Shown: positions 28,313-38,329, numbered from the stretch's first letter. The stretch: DNA of 64,000 bases from Rhizobium viscosum (GCF_014873945.1 NZ_JADBEC010000001.1:1116001-1180000); one strand, 5' to 3'. The notes: generated from the letters alone by a model not told the origin. Made by a program: numbers and translations.

Positions 28313-29365
28313 GTGTTGCAATCCGTCAGACTCTTAAGTCTCGTCACCGCAGTGCCAGACCATATCATCCCCCAGAGCCAGGCTGCCGAGGCCTCGGCCC
28401 GGCTGTTTGCCGACCGCTTCAAGGAGTTCCGCCACCTCGCGCGCGTCTTCGAGAATGCCGGCATCCAAAAGCGTCATGCCGCCCGCCCCCTCTCCTGGTT
28501 CGAAGAAACGCATGGCTGGCAGGACAGGATGGAGGCCTATGAAGAGGTCGCCGGTGCGCTGTTCGTTGCAACGGCAAAGCGCGCGCTTGATCAGGCCGGG
28601 CTGACTGTCGATCAGGTCGATTGCGTGGTAACGGTCTCCTCCACCGGTATTACCACGCCCAGCCTCGATGCGCGGCTCGCCGGCCGGCTCGGGTTTCGCG
28701 CGGATATCGAGCGTGTACCCGTCTTCGGTCTCGGCTGCGCTGCCGGCGTTTCCGGTTTCGGCATCGCCTCGCGGCTGGCGCGCAGCCGCCCGGGTGCCGT
28801 GGTACTCTTCGTCGCCATAGAGCTTTGCACACTCGCCTTCCGTCTGGACGAGCTGACGAAGCCGAACATCATCGCCACCGCCCTCTTCGGCGATGGGGCT
28901 GCAGCCTGCGTGCTGCGATCAGGCGAAGGCGGTATGGCAGAGGTGGAATCGGCCGGTGATCACCTGTTTCCCGATACGCTCGATATCATGGGCTGGAAGA
29001 TCGACGATACCGGGCTCGGCATCCTGCTGGCGCAGGGACTACCGCCCTTTGCAGAGAAGGAACTCGGCCCGGCAATCGATGGCATCCTGGCGCGCAGCGG
29101 GCTAAAGCGCGGCGATATCGACCGCTTCATCTGTCACCCCGGCGGCACCAAGGTGCTGACGGCAATGGAAAGCGCGCTTTCCATGGAGACCGATGCGCTC
29201 GACATCGAGCGGTCGGTGCTTGCAGATTACGGCAATATGTCCTCGCCGACGGTGCTCTTCGTTCTGGAGCGCGCTATCAGCAGAGGCCTGCCTGACCGGG
29301 CGGCGATGATCGCCATGGGGCCGGGCTTTACGGCAAGCTGCGTGACATTGCGGAGGGTCGCATGA
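28313..29365 (+). CDS. Type III polyketide synthase (chalcone/alkylpyrone synthase-like)
   Basis: A 350-residue type III PKS. The catalytic triad of the family is intact: Cys142 in GLGCAAGVSGFG, His275 in CHPGGTKVL and Asn308 in YGNMSSPTVLF. The start is a GTG with AAGGAG six bases upstream. Bacterial members extend acyl-CoA starters with malonyl-CoA to give alkylpyrones or alkylresorcinols. The next gene overlaps its stop codon by four bases and encodes an isoprenylcysteine-type methyltransferase, the same pairing as in known alkylpyrone operons where the methyltransferase O-methylates the product. Starter chain and product are not determinable from sequence. Confidence 0.88.
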   Translation: MLQSVRLLSLVTAVPDHIIPQSQAAEASARLFADRFKEFRHLARVFENAGIQKRHAARPLSWFEETHGWQDRMEAYEEVAGALFVATAKRALDQAGLTVDQVDCVVTVSSTGITTPSLDARLAGRLGFRADIERVPVFGLGCAAGVSGFGIASRLARSRPGAVVLFVAIELCTLAFRLDELTKPNIIATALFGDGAAACVLRSGEGGMAEVESAGDHLFPDTLDIMGWKIDDTGLGILLAQGLPPFAEKELGPAIDGILARSGLKRGDIDRFICHPGGTKVLTAMESALSMETDALDIERSVLADYGNMSSPTVLFVLERAISRGLPDRAAMIAMGPGFTASCVTLRRVA

Positions 29366-29865
29366 TGTGGCCTTCCATCGCACTGCTGACCTTCGTGACC
29401 GCCCAGCGGCTCTCGGAACTGGTTATCGCGCGCCGCAACACGATGGCGCTCTTTGCAAGGGGCGCGCGCGAGATCGCGCCCGATCATTACCCCTATATGG
29501 TGGCGCTCCATACGGGCTGGCTCGTCGGGCTCTGGATGCTGGCGACGGGACAGCAGATCCAGCTCTTCTGGTTCTGTGTTTTCATGCTGCTGCAAGTGCT
29601 GCGACTATGGGTGCTGGCGACGCTGGGGGGACGCTGGACGACCCGTATCATCATCCTGCCCGGTGCGCCGCTCGTCGAAGGCGGCCCCTACCGCTTCTTC
29701 AAACATCCGAACTATATGATCGTCATCGGCGAGATCGCCGCCCTGCCCCTTGCCTTCGGCATGCCGCTTTATGCGCTCGTCTTTTCGCTCCTCAATGCGG
29801 CCGTCCTGACTGTTCGCATCAGGGCCGAAAATGCCGCACTCAAAAGCGCAATGATTTTGAAATGA
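29362..29865 (+). CDS. Isoprenylcysteine carboxyl methyltransferase-like membrane enzyme
   Basis: A 167-residue membrane protein with four or five hydrophobic segments and the ICMT signature late in the chain (GGPYRFFKHPNYMIVIGEI, the Hx4N-type AdoMet-binding segment). ATG overlaps the polyketide synthase stop codon (ATGA), so the two are translationally coupled. In known PKS operons such a protein methylates the phenol or pyrone hydroxyl made by the upstream synthase; that is the likely role here rather than protein prenylcysteine methylation. Confidence 0.87.
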   Translation: MMWPSIALLTFVTAQRLSELVIARRNTMALFARGAREIAPDHYPYMVALHTGWLVGLWMLATGQQIQLFWFCVFMLLQVLRLWVLATLGGRWTTRIIILPGAPLVEGGPYRFFKHPNYMIVIGEIAALPLAFGMPLYALVFSLLNAAVLTVRIRAENAALKSAMILK

Positions 29866-29941
29866 AATGCGATTTTTCGTTTGCGCCGCAGCATTGAGAT
29901 GGGCATTTTAGGCTCTAAAACACAGCGGAATGCAGGGGAAA

Positions 29942-31189
29942 ATGACGAAAAACGCAATCGTGCTCGGCGCCGGCATCGTCGGGGTTTCGACGGCCATTCA
30001 TCTTCAACGCCGCGGCTGGCAGGTTACACTCATCGACCGCAAGGAGCCGGGTAACGAAACCTCCTTCGGCAATGCCGGCCTGATCCAGCGCGAAGGCGTC
30101 ATGCCCTACGGTTTTCCCCAGCAGCTCAGCCTGCTGCTGCGCTATGCGCTGAACAACCGCATCGATGCGCATTATCACCTGAAGGCGCTGCCGAGCCAGC
30201 TTGCCTTCCTCGCTCGCTACTGGTGGAACTCCAATCCGAAACGGCACGAAATGATCACCAAGGCCTATGCGCCGCTGATCGAGAATTCGATCACCGAGCA
30301 CAAGGACCTGATCGAGGCGTCACATGCCGAGGCTCTGATCCGCAGGGATGGCTGGATGAAAATCTTCCGCACCGAGGCCAAGCGTGACGAGGCCTTTGAG
30401 GAAGCTGCCCTCTGGAAGGATCAGTTCGGCGTCAGCTATGAGAGCCTGAATTCGGCCGATATCGCTCGACTGGAGCCGAATATCACGGGCAATTTTGTCG
30501 GGGGCCTTCGCTGGATCGACCCCTGGTCGGTGCTCGATCCGCATGCGCTGACGCGTGCCTACCGCACCTATTTCGAAAGCCTCGGCGGCCGGTTCGTGAC
30601 CGGGGATGCAGCCTCGCTCGGGCAGGCCGGCTCAGGCTGGAAGATCATGACGGCGGAAGGCTCGCTGGAGGCCGACGATGCCGTGATGGCGCTCGGCCCC
30701 TGGGCAGCGGTTGCGACGCGCCGTCTCGGCTATTCCTTCCCGCTTGGCGTCAAGCGCGGCTATCACATGCATTACGGGGTGCAGGGCAATGCAGTGCTCA
30801 ACAACTGGACGCTCGATTCCGAGCGCGGCTATTTCCTGGCGCCGATGAACCGGGGCGTGCGGCTGACGACCGGTGCCGAGTTCGCGACACTGGATGCGCC
30901 GAAGACGCCGGTGCAGCTAGACCGGGCCGAAGCGGTGGCGCGAACGATATTTCCATTGGGTGAGAGACTGGATCCGGAACCATGGATGGGTGCGCGGCCC
31001 TGCACGCCTGACATGATGCCCATCATCGGCAAGGCGCCGCGCCATCAAGGCCTGTGGTTTGCCTTCGGCCATGCCCATCACGGGCTGACACTCGGGCCGG
31101 TGACGGGACGCGTGCTGGCGGAACTGATGAGCGGCGAAACGCCGTTCATCAATATCTCGGCCTATTCGCCCAGCCGGTTCAACCCTTAG
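29942..31189 (+). CDS. FAD-dependent oxidoreductase, D-amino-acid dehydrogenase (DadA)-like
   Basis: A 415-residue flavoenzyme of the glycine/D-amino-acid oxidase family. The FAD-binding GAGIVGVSTAIHLQRRG is at about residues 9-25, followed by NETSFGNAGLI as in DadA, and RPCTPDMMPIIGKAP with GHAHHGLTLGPVTGR near the end. AGGGGA precedes ATG 29942. The 76-base gap after the methyltransferase gene suggests a separate promoter, although it reads in the same direction. It probably oxidises D-amino acids and passes electrons to quinone. Its TAG stop codon is formed by the first bases of an inverted-repeat element. Confidence 0.87.
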   Translation: MTKNAIVLGAGIVGVSTAIHLQRRGWQVTLIDRKEPGNETSFGNAGLIQREGVMPYGFPQQLSLLLRYALNNRIDAHYHLKALPSQLAFLARYWWNSNPKRHEMITKAYAPLIENSITEHKDLIEASHAEALIRRDGWMKIFRTEAKRDEAFEEAALWKDQFGVSYESLNSADIARLEPNITGNFVGGLRWIDPWSVLDPHALTRAYRTYFESLGGRFVTGDAASLGQAGSGWKIMTAEGSLEADDAVMALGPWAAVATRRLGYSFPLGVKRGYHMHYGVQGNAVLNNWTLDSERGYFLAPMNRGVRLTTGAEFATLDAPKTPVQLDRAEAVARTIFPLGERLDPEPWMGARPCTPDMMPIIGKAPRHQGLWFAFGHAHHGLTLGPVTGRVLAELMSGETPFINISAYSPSRFNP

Positions 31190-31480
31190 AGCCTTTCCTG
31201 GCTAGATTGCAGCATTCTGCCGGAGCAGGTTTTCGTCAGGGCAAAGGCGATTGGCGAAGGGCATACCCCTTGGTACGTCCGAGCCGATCGCCTTTGATAT
31301 GGCGGAAAGATGCCCGGCCCTAGCTGGTTTGCAAGCAAACCACCGGGGTTGGCTGAAACGGGCCGCCTGATCGACCGGCCGGCTTGGCCGTAGATCTGGC
31401 TACGACGCGCGCCAGCCGGTCGACCATCCGACTCCGTTTGAGCCAACAGAATGCTGTAATCTAGCCAGGAAAGGCTCTAA
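31186..31480. mobile_element. MITE-like inverted-repeat element
   Basis: A 295-base element bounded by 34-base inverted repeats (31186-31219 and 31447-31480) that differ at one position. Inside are two more inverted repeats: AAAGGCGATTGGC with GCCGATCGCCTTT near 31240-31300, and GTTGGCTGAAACGG with CCGTTTGAGCCAAC near 31350-31446. No transposase is encoded. The left arm supplies the dadA stop codon, and the right arm encodes the last residues of GntK. A clear target-site duplication is not visible. Confidence 0.7.
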
Positions 31481-32006
31481 CACCGAGAGCGGCGAGAGCT
31501 TTCAGGGCTTTCGACGCGATATCGTCGATTGTGTCGTCGATATCGACGGTGACGACACCGGGCTCGCCGGTCGGCACTTCCAGCGTCTGCAGCTGGCTTT
31601 CCAAGAGCGAGGTCGGCATGAAATGCCCCTTGCGGTGACCCATGCGCTCGGTCAGCAGTTCTTTCGAACCTTCGAGATAGACGAAATAGAGGTCGCCGCC
31701 GGCAGCGGTTCGCAGGCGATCGCGGTAGCTGCGCTTCAGCGCCGAGCAGGAGACGATGATGCCCTCGCCTTTTGTAAGCGACGCCTTCATCTCCTTGCCG
31801 ATCCGGTCGAGCCAGGGCACGCGGTCCTCATCGGAGAGCGGAATGCCCCTCGACATTTTCTCGACATTGGCGGCGGGATGCAGCGCATCGCCTTCGACGA
31901 ACGGCAGGCCGAGGCCTGCCGCTATCTTTTCGCCGATCGAAGATTTGCCGGAACCGCTGACGCCCATGACGATGATTGCATGGAGAGTTCCGTTATTTTC
32001 GGTCAT
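31461..32006 (-). CDS. gntK: Gluconokinase
   Basis: A 181-residue carbohydrate kinase with the P-loop GVSGSGKSS at residues 15-23, then LPFVEGDALHPAANVEKM and GIPLSDEDRVPWLDRI, and KGEGIIVSCSALKRSYRD as in E. coli GntK. It phosphorylates gluconate to 6-phosphogluconate for the Entner-Doudoroff or pentose phosphate route. The last five residues (RAFPG) and the stop codon are read from the right arm of the inverted-repeat element, so the original C-terminus has been replaced or extended. It follows dppF, on the same strand, by 45 bases and may be read from that operon. Ribosome binding is weak. Confidence 0.9.
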   Translation of the reverse strand: MTENNGTLHAIIVMGVSGSGKSSIGEKIAAGLGLPFVEGDALHPAANVEKMSRGIPLSDEDRVPWLDRIGKEMKASLTKGEGIIVSCSALKRSYRDRLRTAAGGDLYFVYLEGSKELLTERMGHRKGHFMPTSLLESQLQTLEVPTGEPGVVTVDIDDTIDDIASKALKALAALGVRAFPG

Positions 32007-32051
32007 CGCTCATCTCGGTCATCGTTGCAGCGTGAGATATCTACGGCCCGA

Positions 32052-32891
32052 CTAGGCCGCAGAGACGGCAGCGGCCTTGCGTGCAAGACGTGCCTTGATC
32101 GTATCGACATCCGCCCGCGGCGTCGCTGCAAACAGGGTCTTTGTATAGTTGTGCTGCGGATCGTTGAAAACCTGCTCCCGTGTGCCGTATTCGACTGCCT
32201 CGCCGAAATACATCACCATGACGTCGTCTGCCATGTAGCGAACGACCGAAAGGTCGTGGCTGATGAAGACGTAGGTCAGGTTCAGTTCGTCCTGCAGGTC
32301 GGCGAGCAGGTTGAGCACCTGCGCCTGCACCGACAGGTCGAGTGCGGAGACCGGCTCGTCGAGAACCAGAAGCCGCGGCTTCAGCATCAGTGCGCGGGCG
32401 ATGGCGATACGCTGGCGCTGGCCGCCCGAGAACATGTGCGGAAAGCGGTTGAAGTGAACGTCCTGCAGGCCGACCTTCTTCAGCATCGCCATTGCCAGGT
32501 CGCGCCGCTCAGCAACCGGCGTGTTGGTGTTGATGATCAGCGGTTCCATCAGGATGTCGCCGATCTTCTTGCGCGGGTTCAGCGATCCGTAGGGATTCTG
32601 GAAGACGATCTGGACCTTGCGGCGGATTTCCGGCGTGAGGTCACCCTGGAAGATATCGACCCTCTTGCCATCGATGAAAAGCTCGCCTGCCGTGGCAGGG
32701 TCGATCATCGTTATGATGCGCGCAAGCGTGGACTTGCCGCAGCCGCTTTCGCCGACGATCGCCAGCGTCTTGCCCTCTTCCACGCTGAAGCTCACGCCCT
32801 TGACGGCATGGACGGTTCGCGCCTTCTTGAACATGCCGCCCGGCAGGTAATAGTCGCGGACGATGTTCTTTCCTTCGAGAACTGGCGTCAT
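32052..32891 (-). CDS. dppF: Dipeptide ABC transporter ATP-binding protein DppF
   Basis: A 279-residue ABC ATPase, the second of the operon. Walker A is GESGCGKST near residue 48, the Q-loop VFQNPYGSLNPRKKIG is typical of oligopeptide transporters, the signature is FSGGQRQR near 154, and Walker B LLVLDEPVSALD near 174. The C-terminal HNYTKTLFAATP is the oligopeptide-ABC tail. With DppD it powers the DppBC permease. Its start overlaps the dppD stop codon, so the two are coupled. Confidence 0.93.
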   Translation of the reverse strand: MTPVLEGKNIVRDYYLPGGMFKKARTVHAVKGVSFSVEEGKTLAIVGESGCGKSTLARIITMIDPATAGELFIDGKRVDIFQGDLTPEIRRKVQIVFQNPYGSLNPRKKIGDILMEPLIINTNTPVAERRDLAMAMLKKVGLQDVHFNRFPHMFSGGQRQRIAIARALMLKPRLLVLDEPVSALDLSVQAQVLNLLADLQDELNLTYVFISHDLSVVRYMADDVMVMYFGEAVEYGTREQVFNDPQHNYTKTLFAATPRADVDTIKARLARKAAAVSAA

Positions 32892-33742
32892 CAGGCCGCT
32901 CCCTCCACAGTCTTGTTCGGATTGAAAAGCTCGCCGATGGTCGGCAGCCGGTCGCCCGTCGCGTTTTCCGGAAGCGCTGCGAGCAGTGCCCGCGTGTAAT
33001 CGCTCTTCGGCGTTTCGAAGAGCGACAGCACGTCGGCCTCTTCCATCTTGCGGCCCTTGTACTGAACGATCACCCGGTCGGCCGTTTCAGCGACCACGCC
33101 CATATTGTGAGTGATCATGATCAGGCCCATGCGATGTTCGGTCTGCAGGCGCATCAGGAGATCGAGGATCTGCTTCTGGATGGTCACGTCGAGTGCGGTC
33201 GTCGGCTCGTCGGCGATCAGGAGCTTCGGGTTGCAGGCAATCGCGATAGCGATCATGACGCGCTGGCACTGACCGCCCGACATCTGATGCGGGAAGTGGC
33301 CGAGCCGCTCGGCAGGATCGGGAATGCCGACCGCCTGGAAAAGCTCGATCGCGCGCTTGCGCCGCGCCGCCTTGTCGAGACCGAGGTGAATTCTCAGCAC
33401 CTCTTCGATCTGGAAGCCCACGGTGAAGCAGGGATTGAGGCTCGCGATCGGCTCCTGGAAGATCATCGACATATCCTTGCCGATGATTTCGCGCCGCTTG
33501 GCGCCGGACATGCCGAGCAGGTTCTGGCCGTCAAAGACCATCTTGTCGGCCGTCACCTTTGCCGTCCAGGGCAGAAGGCCCATGGCAGCGAGCATCGAGA
33601 CCGATTTGCCGGAGCCGGATTCGCCGACGATCGCCAGAACCTCACCCGCGTCGACCTTCAGCGAAACGCCATCGACGGCACGGAAAGGACCGGTCGAAGT
33701 CTGAAATTCGACGACGAGATTTTCAATTTCGAGAAGCGCCAT
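32891..33742 (-). CDS. dppD: Dipeptide ABC transporter ATP-binding protein DppD
   Basis: A 283-residue ABC ATPase. Walker A is GESGSGKSV near residue 40, Q-loop [15 protein letters not shown], signature MSGGQCQRV with cysteine in place of the usual glutamine or arginine, and Walker [13 protein letters not shown]. The C-terminal segment [13 protein letters not shown] is the oligopeptide-transporter tail. One base separates its start from the dppC stop codon, and its stop overlaps dppF. Confidence 0.93.
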   Translation of the reverse strand: MALLEIENLVVEFQTSTGPFRAVDGVSLKVDAGEVLAIVGESGSGKSVSMLAAMGLLPWTAKVTADKMVFDGQNLLGMSGAKRREIIGKDMSMIFQEPIASLNPCFTVGFQIEEVLRIHLGLDKAARRKRAIELFQAVGIPDPAERLGHFPHQMSGGQCQRVMIAIAIACNPKLLIADEPTTALDVTIQKQILDLLMRLQTEHRMGLIMITHNMGVVAETADRVIVQYKGRKMEEADVLSLFETPKSDYTRALLAALPENATGDRLPTIGELFNPNKTVEGAA

Positions 33743-33743
33743 C

Positions 33744-34634
<891 letters not shown>

Positions 34635-34643
34635 GGACCGCTC

Positions 34644-35648
34644 CTAGTGCCTGATACGCGGATTGATGAAGCCGTAGGTCAGGTCAACGATCAGGTTCAC
34701 CAGCATGATAATGCCGGCGATCAGGAGAAGACCGCCCTGAACGACTGCATAGTCGCGCTTGAAGACCGCATCGACCATCCACTTGCCGATGCCCGGCCAG
34801 GAGAAGATCGTTTCGGTCAGGATGGCGCCCGCCAACAGCACGCCGACCTGCAGGCCGATCGTGGTGATAACAGGGATCATGGCGTTTCTGAGCGCATGAA
34901 TACCGACGACACGCAGCGGCGCCAGACCCTTGGAGCGGGCCGTGCGCACATAATCCTCGCCCAGCACTTCGAGCATCGCCGAGCGTGTCTGGCGGGCGAT
35001 AACTGCAAGCGGGATGGTGGCAAGCACCACGGTCGGCAGAATGAGATAGCTGACGGCCGATGAGAATGCGCCCTTCTGGCCGGAGAGAAGACTGTCGATC
35101 AGCATGAAGCCGGTGACGGGTTTGAAGAAATACATCAGCGAGATGCGGCCGGAAACCGGCGTCCAGCCGAGATAGCCGGAGAAGAAGATGATGAGCAGCA
35201 GACCCCACCAGAAGATCGGCATCGAATAGCCGATGAGGGCAACGCCCATCACACTCTGGTCGAACCACGTCCCGCGCTTGACGGCGGCGAAGACGCCGGC
35301 CGGTACGCCGAGAAGGATGGCCACCAGGATGGCGCAGAGCGAAAGCTCAAGCGTGGCCGGGAAAAGCGTGAAGAATTCGCCGAGAACCGGGCGTTTGGTG
35401 ACGATCGAGGTGCCGAGATCGCCATGCAGCACTTTTCCGAGATAATCGAAATACTGCACATACATGGGCCGGTCAAAACCGAGATCGTGCATGATCTGCG
35501 CGTGGCGTTCGGGTGCCATGGTTCGTTCGCCCGACAACAACATGACGGGGTCGCCGGGAAGCAGGCGGATGAACGAGAAGGCAATGAGCGAAACGCCGAG
35601 GAAGGTCGGTATCAGGACTGCGAGGCGCCCGATGAGAAATCGCAACAT
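34644..35648 (-). CDS. dppB: Dipeptide ABC transporter permease DppB
   Basis: A 334-residue inner-membrane permease, beginning MLRFLIGRLAVLIPTFLGVS as usual for DppB. It has six membrane segments and an EAA loop at YVRTARSKGLAPLRVVGIHALRNAMIPV. The chosen ATG at 35648 gives the standard family N-terminus; an in-frame TTG fifteen bases upstream is possible but lacks ribosome binding. It is first after the intercistronic stem-loops that follow dppA. Confidence 0.93.
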   Translation of the reverse strand: MLRFLIGRLAVLIPTFLGVSLIAFSFIRLLPGDPVMLLSGERTMAPERHAQIMHDLGFDRPMYVQYFDYLGKVLHGDLGTSIVTKRPVLGEFFTLFPATLELSLCAILVAILLGVPAGVFAAVKRGTWFDQSVMGVALIGYSMPIFWWGLLLIIFFSGYLGWTPVSGRISLMYFFKPVTGFMLIDSLLSGQKGAFSSAVSYLILPTVVLATIPLAVIARQTRSAMLEVLGEDYVRTARSKGLAPLRVVGIHALRNAMIPVITTIGLQVGVLLAGAILTETIFSWPGIGKWMVDAVFKRDYAVVQGGLLLIAGIIMLVNLIVDLTYGFINPRIRH

Positions 35649-35669
35649 AGCAAGGTTGTCCAATAGTTT

Positions 35670-35721
35670 CCGGCGGTCAGGTGGATGCCTGACCGCCGGT
35701 CAAGCCCGGTTTTAGCCGGGC
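35670..35721. promoter_or_regulatory. Two stem-loops between dppA and dppB
   Basis: A perfect 12-base stem (35670-35681 with 35688-35699, loop TGGATG) and a second 6-base stem GCCCGG/CCGGGC (35704-35721) fill the dppA-dppB gap. No T-run follows on the operon strand. Such structures after a binding-protein gene usually stabilise the upstream mRNA, giving more DppA than permease. Confidence 0.65.
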
Positions 35722-35736
35722 AGTTTATCATTTTTC

Positions 35737-37332
35737 TTATTCGGCGATATCAACGCCGTCGAAGCGGTGGATGCCGAGCGGATCCATATGGAAGCCCGAT
35801 ACCTTCTTGCTCACGGGAACGAAGACCAGCGAGTGGTCGAGCGGAGCCCAGGGAGCTTCCTTCTTGAAGATTTCCTGTGCTTCTTCGTAGAACTTCGTGC
35901 GGGCAGCAACGTCAGCCGTTTCCTTGGCCTTCGTCATCAGTGCGTCGTAGTCCTTGTTGCACCACTGAGCGCGGTTGTTACCGCCGACAGCGTCGCAGCC
36001 GAGCAGCGTATCCATGAAGTTATCAGGGTCGCCGTTGTCGCCAGTCCAGCCGATGATGACGGCGCCATCGCGCTTCACGTCGGAGGAGAGCTTCAGGTAT
36101 TCGGCCCATTCATGGGTGACGATCTCGACGTTGACGCCGACCTTGGCAAAGTCTGCCTGCATCAGTTCGGCAGCGCGGCGAGCGTTCAGCATGTACGGGC
36201 GGGAAACCGGCATTGCCCAGATCTTCATCGACAGATCCTTCACGCCAGCGGCTTCGAGAGCCTTCTTGGCGCCTTCCGGATCGTACTTGTCGTCTTCGAC
36301 CTTGTCGTTATACGACCACATGGTCGGCGGGATCGGGTTCTTGGCAACCTGGGCAGCGCCCTGGAAAACGGCGTCGATGATCGCCTGCTTGTTGATCGCC
36401 ATGTTCAGCGCGCGGCGAACTTCCGGCTTGTCGAACGGAGCCTGCTGGGTGTTGTAGGCGAGGAAGCCGACGTTCAGGCCCGGCTGTTCCATAACAGTCA
36501 GGTTCGTGTCCTTCTTCAGCTCGGCAACGTCAGCAGCGTTCGGATAGGGGATCAGGTGGCATTCGCCTGCCTTCAGCTTCTGGGCGCGGACGGCGGCGTC
36601 CGGAGTGATCGCGAAAACGAGATCGTCGATCTTTTCCTTGCCCTTGAAGTAGCTTTCGTTGGCCTTGTAGCGGATGACGGCATCCGGCTGGTAGGCGACG
36701 AAGGTGAAGGCGCCCGTACCGACCGGCTGCTGGTTGAGCTGGGCCATCTTGCCGTCGGCAGCCAGCTTGTCGGCATATTCCTTGGAAACGATGGATGCGA
36801 AGTCCATGGCGAGGTCGGCCAGGAACGGTGCTTCCGGATGGTTGAGGGTGAACTTGACCGTCAGGTCGTCAACCTTTTCGACCGACTTGATGAGATCCGG
36901 GAAGCCCATGCCGGCGGCGTATTCGTAGGAACCGCCTTCGACATACTTGTTCCACGGATTGTCGGACTTGATCTGGCGCTCGAAGGAGAAGACGACATCG
37001 TCGGCGGTCAGATCACGCGACGGGGTGAAGAAGTCGGTCGTCTGGAACTTCACGCCGGGATGCAGCTTGAAGGTATATTCCTTGCCGTCGGGGGAAACCG
37101 TCCAGCTGTCGGCGACGCCGGGCTCGATCTCCGTACCGCCATGCTTGAATTCAACGAGGCGGCTGTAAACCGCACGCGAAGAAGCATCGAAGGTGGTGCC
37201 CGCAGTGTAGAGACTCGGATCGAAGCCTTCCGGCGATCCTTCGGAGCAATAGACAAGCGTCTTGGAGTACGCGGCGGTAGCCATGACCGAAGCCAGGGCT
37301 GTCGCTGCGAGCAGGACAGAGAACTTTTTCAT
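35737..37332 (-). CDS. dppA: Periplasmic dipeptide-binding protein DppA
   Basis: A 531-residue solute-binding protein of the DppA/OppA type. The signal peptide is about residues 1-22 (MKKFSVLLAATALASVMATAAYS). KTLVYCSEGSPEGFDPSLYTAG opens the mature fold as in E. coli DppA, and YNTQQAPFDKPEVRRALNMAINKQAII is the typical hinge region. It captures dipeptides, and in relatives also heme or delta-aminolevulinate, for the DppBCDF transporter. It is the first gene of the operon, 349 bases after rirA on the same strand. Confidence 0.95.
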   Translation of the reverse strand: MKKFSVLLAATALASVMATAAYSKTLVYCSEGSPEGFDPSLYTAGTTFDASSRAVYSRLVEFKHGGTEIEPGVADSWTVSPDGKEYTFKLHPGVKFQTTDFFTPSRDLTADDVVFSFERQIKSDNPWNKYVEGGSYEYAAGMGFPDLIKSVEKVDDLTVKFTLNHPEAPFLADLAMDFASIVSKEYADKLAADGKMAQLNQQPVGTGAFTFVAYQPDAVIRYKANESYFKGKEKIDDLVFAITPDAAVRAQKLKAGECHLIPYPNAADVAELKKDTNLTVMEQPGLNVGFLAYNTQQAPFDKPEVRRALNMAINKQAIIDAVFQGAAQVAKNPIPPTMWSYNDKVEDDKYDPEGAKKALEAAGVKDLSMKIWAMPVSRPYMLNARRAAELMQADFAKVGVNVEIVTHEWAEYLKLSSDVKRDGAVIIGWTGDNGDPDNFMDTLLGCDAVGGNNRAQWCNKDYDALMTKAKETADVAARTKFYEEAQEIFKKEAPWAPLDHSLVFVPVSKKVSGFHMDPLGIHRFDGVDIAE

Positions 37333-37681
37333 GATGTCGTTTCCCAGGTTTGTTCTTTTTTGATCTTTGGAGATCGGGCGCTCATTACCGCGATCTGCGG
37401 GCCGATGGAACGATATTTATTTGCTGAAAGCAACGGCATCCGCAGAAAATTTTTCCAGAAAAGTAATTTTAGAAATTTTCGGTCAAAAATAGGCCAAAAT
37501 TCGCAAGATTGAGGCAGATTTAATCCGATTCCCGTCGCATTTGGTATAATTTCGCGTCGCGAAACGGCTTTGAAAACGGTTTCAGATCGCTCTGATATAT
37601 CAACAGTCCGTGAACCACCAATGAAAAACCACGGCCATCGAAAATGACCGTGGTTCATGATGGTATCAGATTGTTCCGCTC
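37333..37681. other. Intergenic region between rirA and dppA
   Basis: No gene. The half next to dppA (about 37400-37560) is AT-rich and probably holds the dppA promoter and leader. No iron-responsive operator motif is obvious. The rirA-proximal part contains the rirA terminator. Confidence 0.6.
37624..37655 (-). terminator. Rho-independent terminator of rirA
   Basis: AACCACGGCCAT pairs with ATGACCGTGGTT, with one mismatch, around a short loop; on the minus strand TTTTTC follows. It lies just past the rirA stop codon and separates rirA from dppA. Confidence 0.8.
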
Positions 37682-38161
37682 TCAGGCGGCCGGCGCCGGA
37701 ACGGCAGGCTTGCGATAATCCTGGTCGCCGGTAAGGCCGAGCAGGAAGTTGATCTGCGGCCGCGCCTTGACCAGATCGTCGATCGAATATTCGGTCAGCA
37801 CGTCGAAGAAGGCATTCAGTGCCTTGCGCAGCGCCGAATTCAGGCCGCAACTATCGACCAACGGGCACTCGATCGCGCCGTCTTCAAAACATTCCGCCAT
37901 GGCAAAGCTGTCTTCGGTGACCCTTACCACGTCAAAAAGGCTGATATCGGTCGCCGGCTTGCCAAGGCGCACACCGCCGTTGCGGCCGCGCACGGTCTCG
38001 ACAAGGCCTGCCTTGTTGAGGGGCTGCAGAATCTTGAAAAGGAAGAGCTCGGAAACACCGTATGCTCTGGCAATCTCCGGAATCCGGCTCAAATGTCCTT
38101 CATTGGCTGCACAATACATCAACATGCGAACCGCATAGTTGGTCTGCTTCGTCAACCGCAT
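37682..38161 (-). CDS. rirA: Iron-responsive Rrf2 regulator RirA
   Basis: A 159-residue Rrf2-family repressor. MRLTKQTNYAVRMLMYCA opens the winged helix, with RNGGVRLGKPA forming the wing, and three cysteines at 91, 99 and 105 (CFEDGAIECPLVDSC) bind the iron-sulfur cluster. In rhizobia RirA represses iron-uptake genes when iron is plentiful and releases DNA when the cluster decays. The start is set by AGGAGA upstream and the family N-terminus; the longer open frame is not family-like. It has its own terminator. Confidence 0.95.
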   Translation of the reverse strand: MRLTKQTNYAVRMLMYCAANEGHLSRIPEIARAYGVSELFLFKILQPLNKAGLVETVRGRNGGVRLGKPATDISLFDVVRVTEDSFAMAECFEDGAIECPLVDSCGLNSALRKALNAFFDVLTEYSIDDLVKARPQINFLLGLTGDQDYRKPAVPAPAA

Positions 38162-38275
38162 GCCGATCTCCTGAATCGTTTGTGAACCGTATATAGTGGC
38201 TTTCGCAGTTTTGAACAATTCCAAAATATGAAATTCACATTCACGTTTCCCGCGACTGCTCGCCGCAGCGTTTAA

Positions 38276-38303
38276 AACGAAAACGGGCCCTTCTCGGGCC
38301 CGT
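38276..38303 (-). terminator. Rho-independent terminator of mmsA
   Basis: ACGGGCCC and GGGCCCGT pair around TTCTC, with TTTTCGTTTT following on the minus strand. It lies 27 bases past the mmsA stop codon. Confidence 0.85.
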
Positions 38304-38329
38304 GTCCAAAATGGCGAAGGTTATTTGGA

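Noticed and set aside
31186..31446. 86-codon open frame spanning the inverted-repeat element
   Set aside because: It exists only because the element lacks stops in one frame. It reads through palindromes and has no ribosome site or family.
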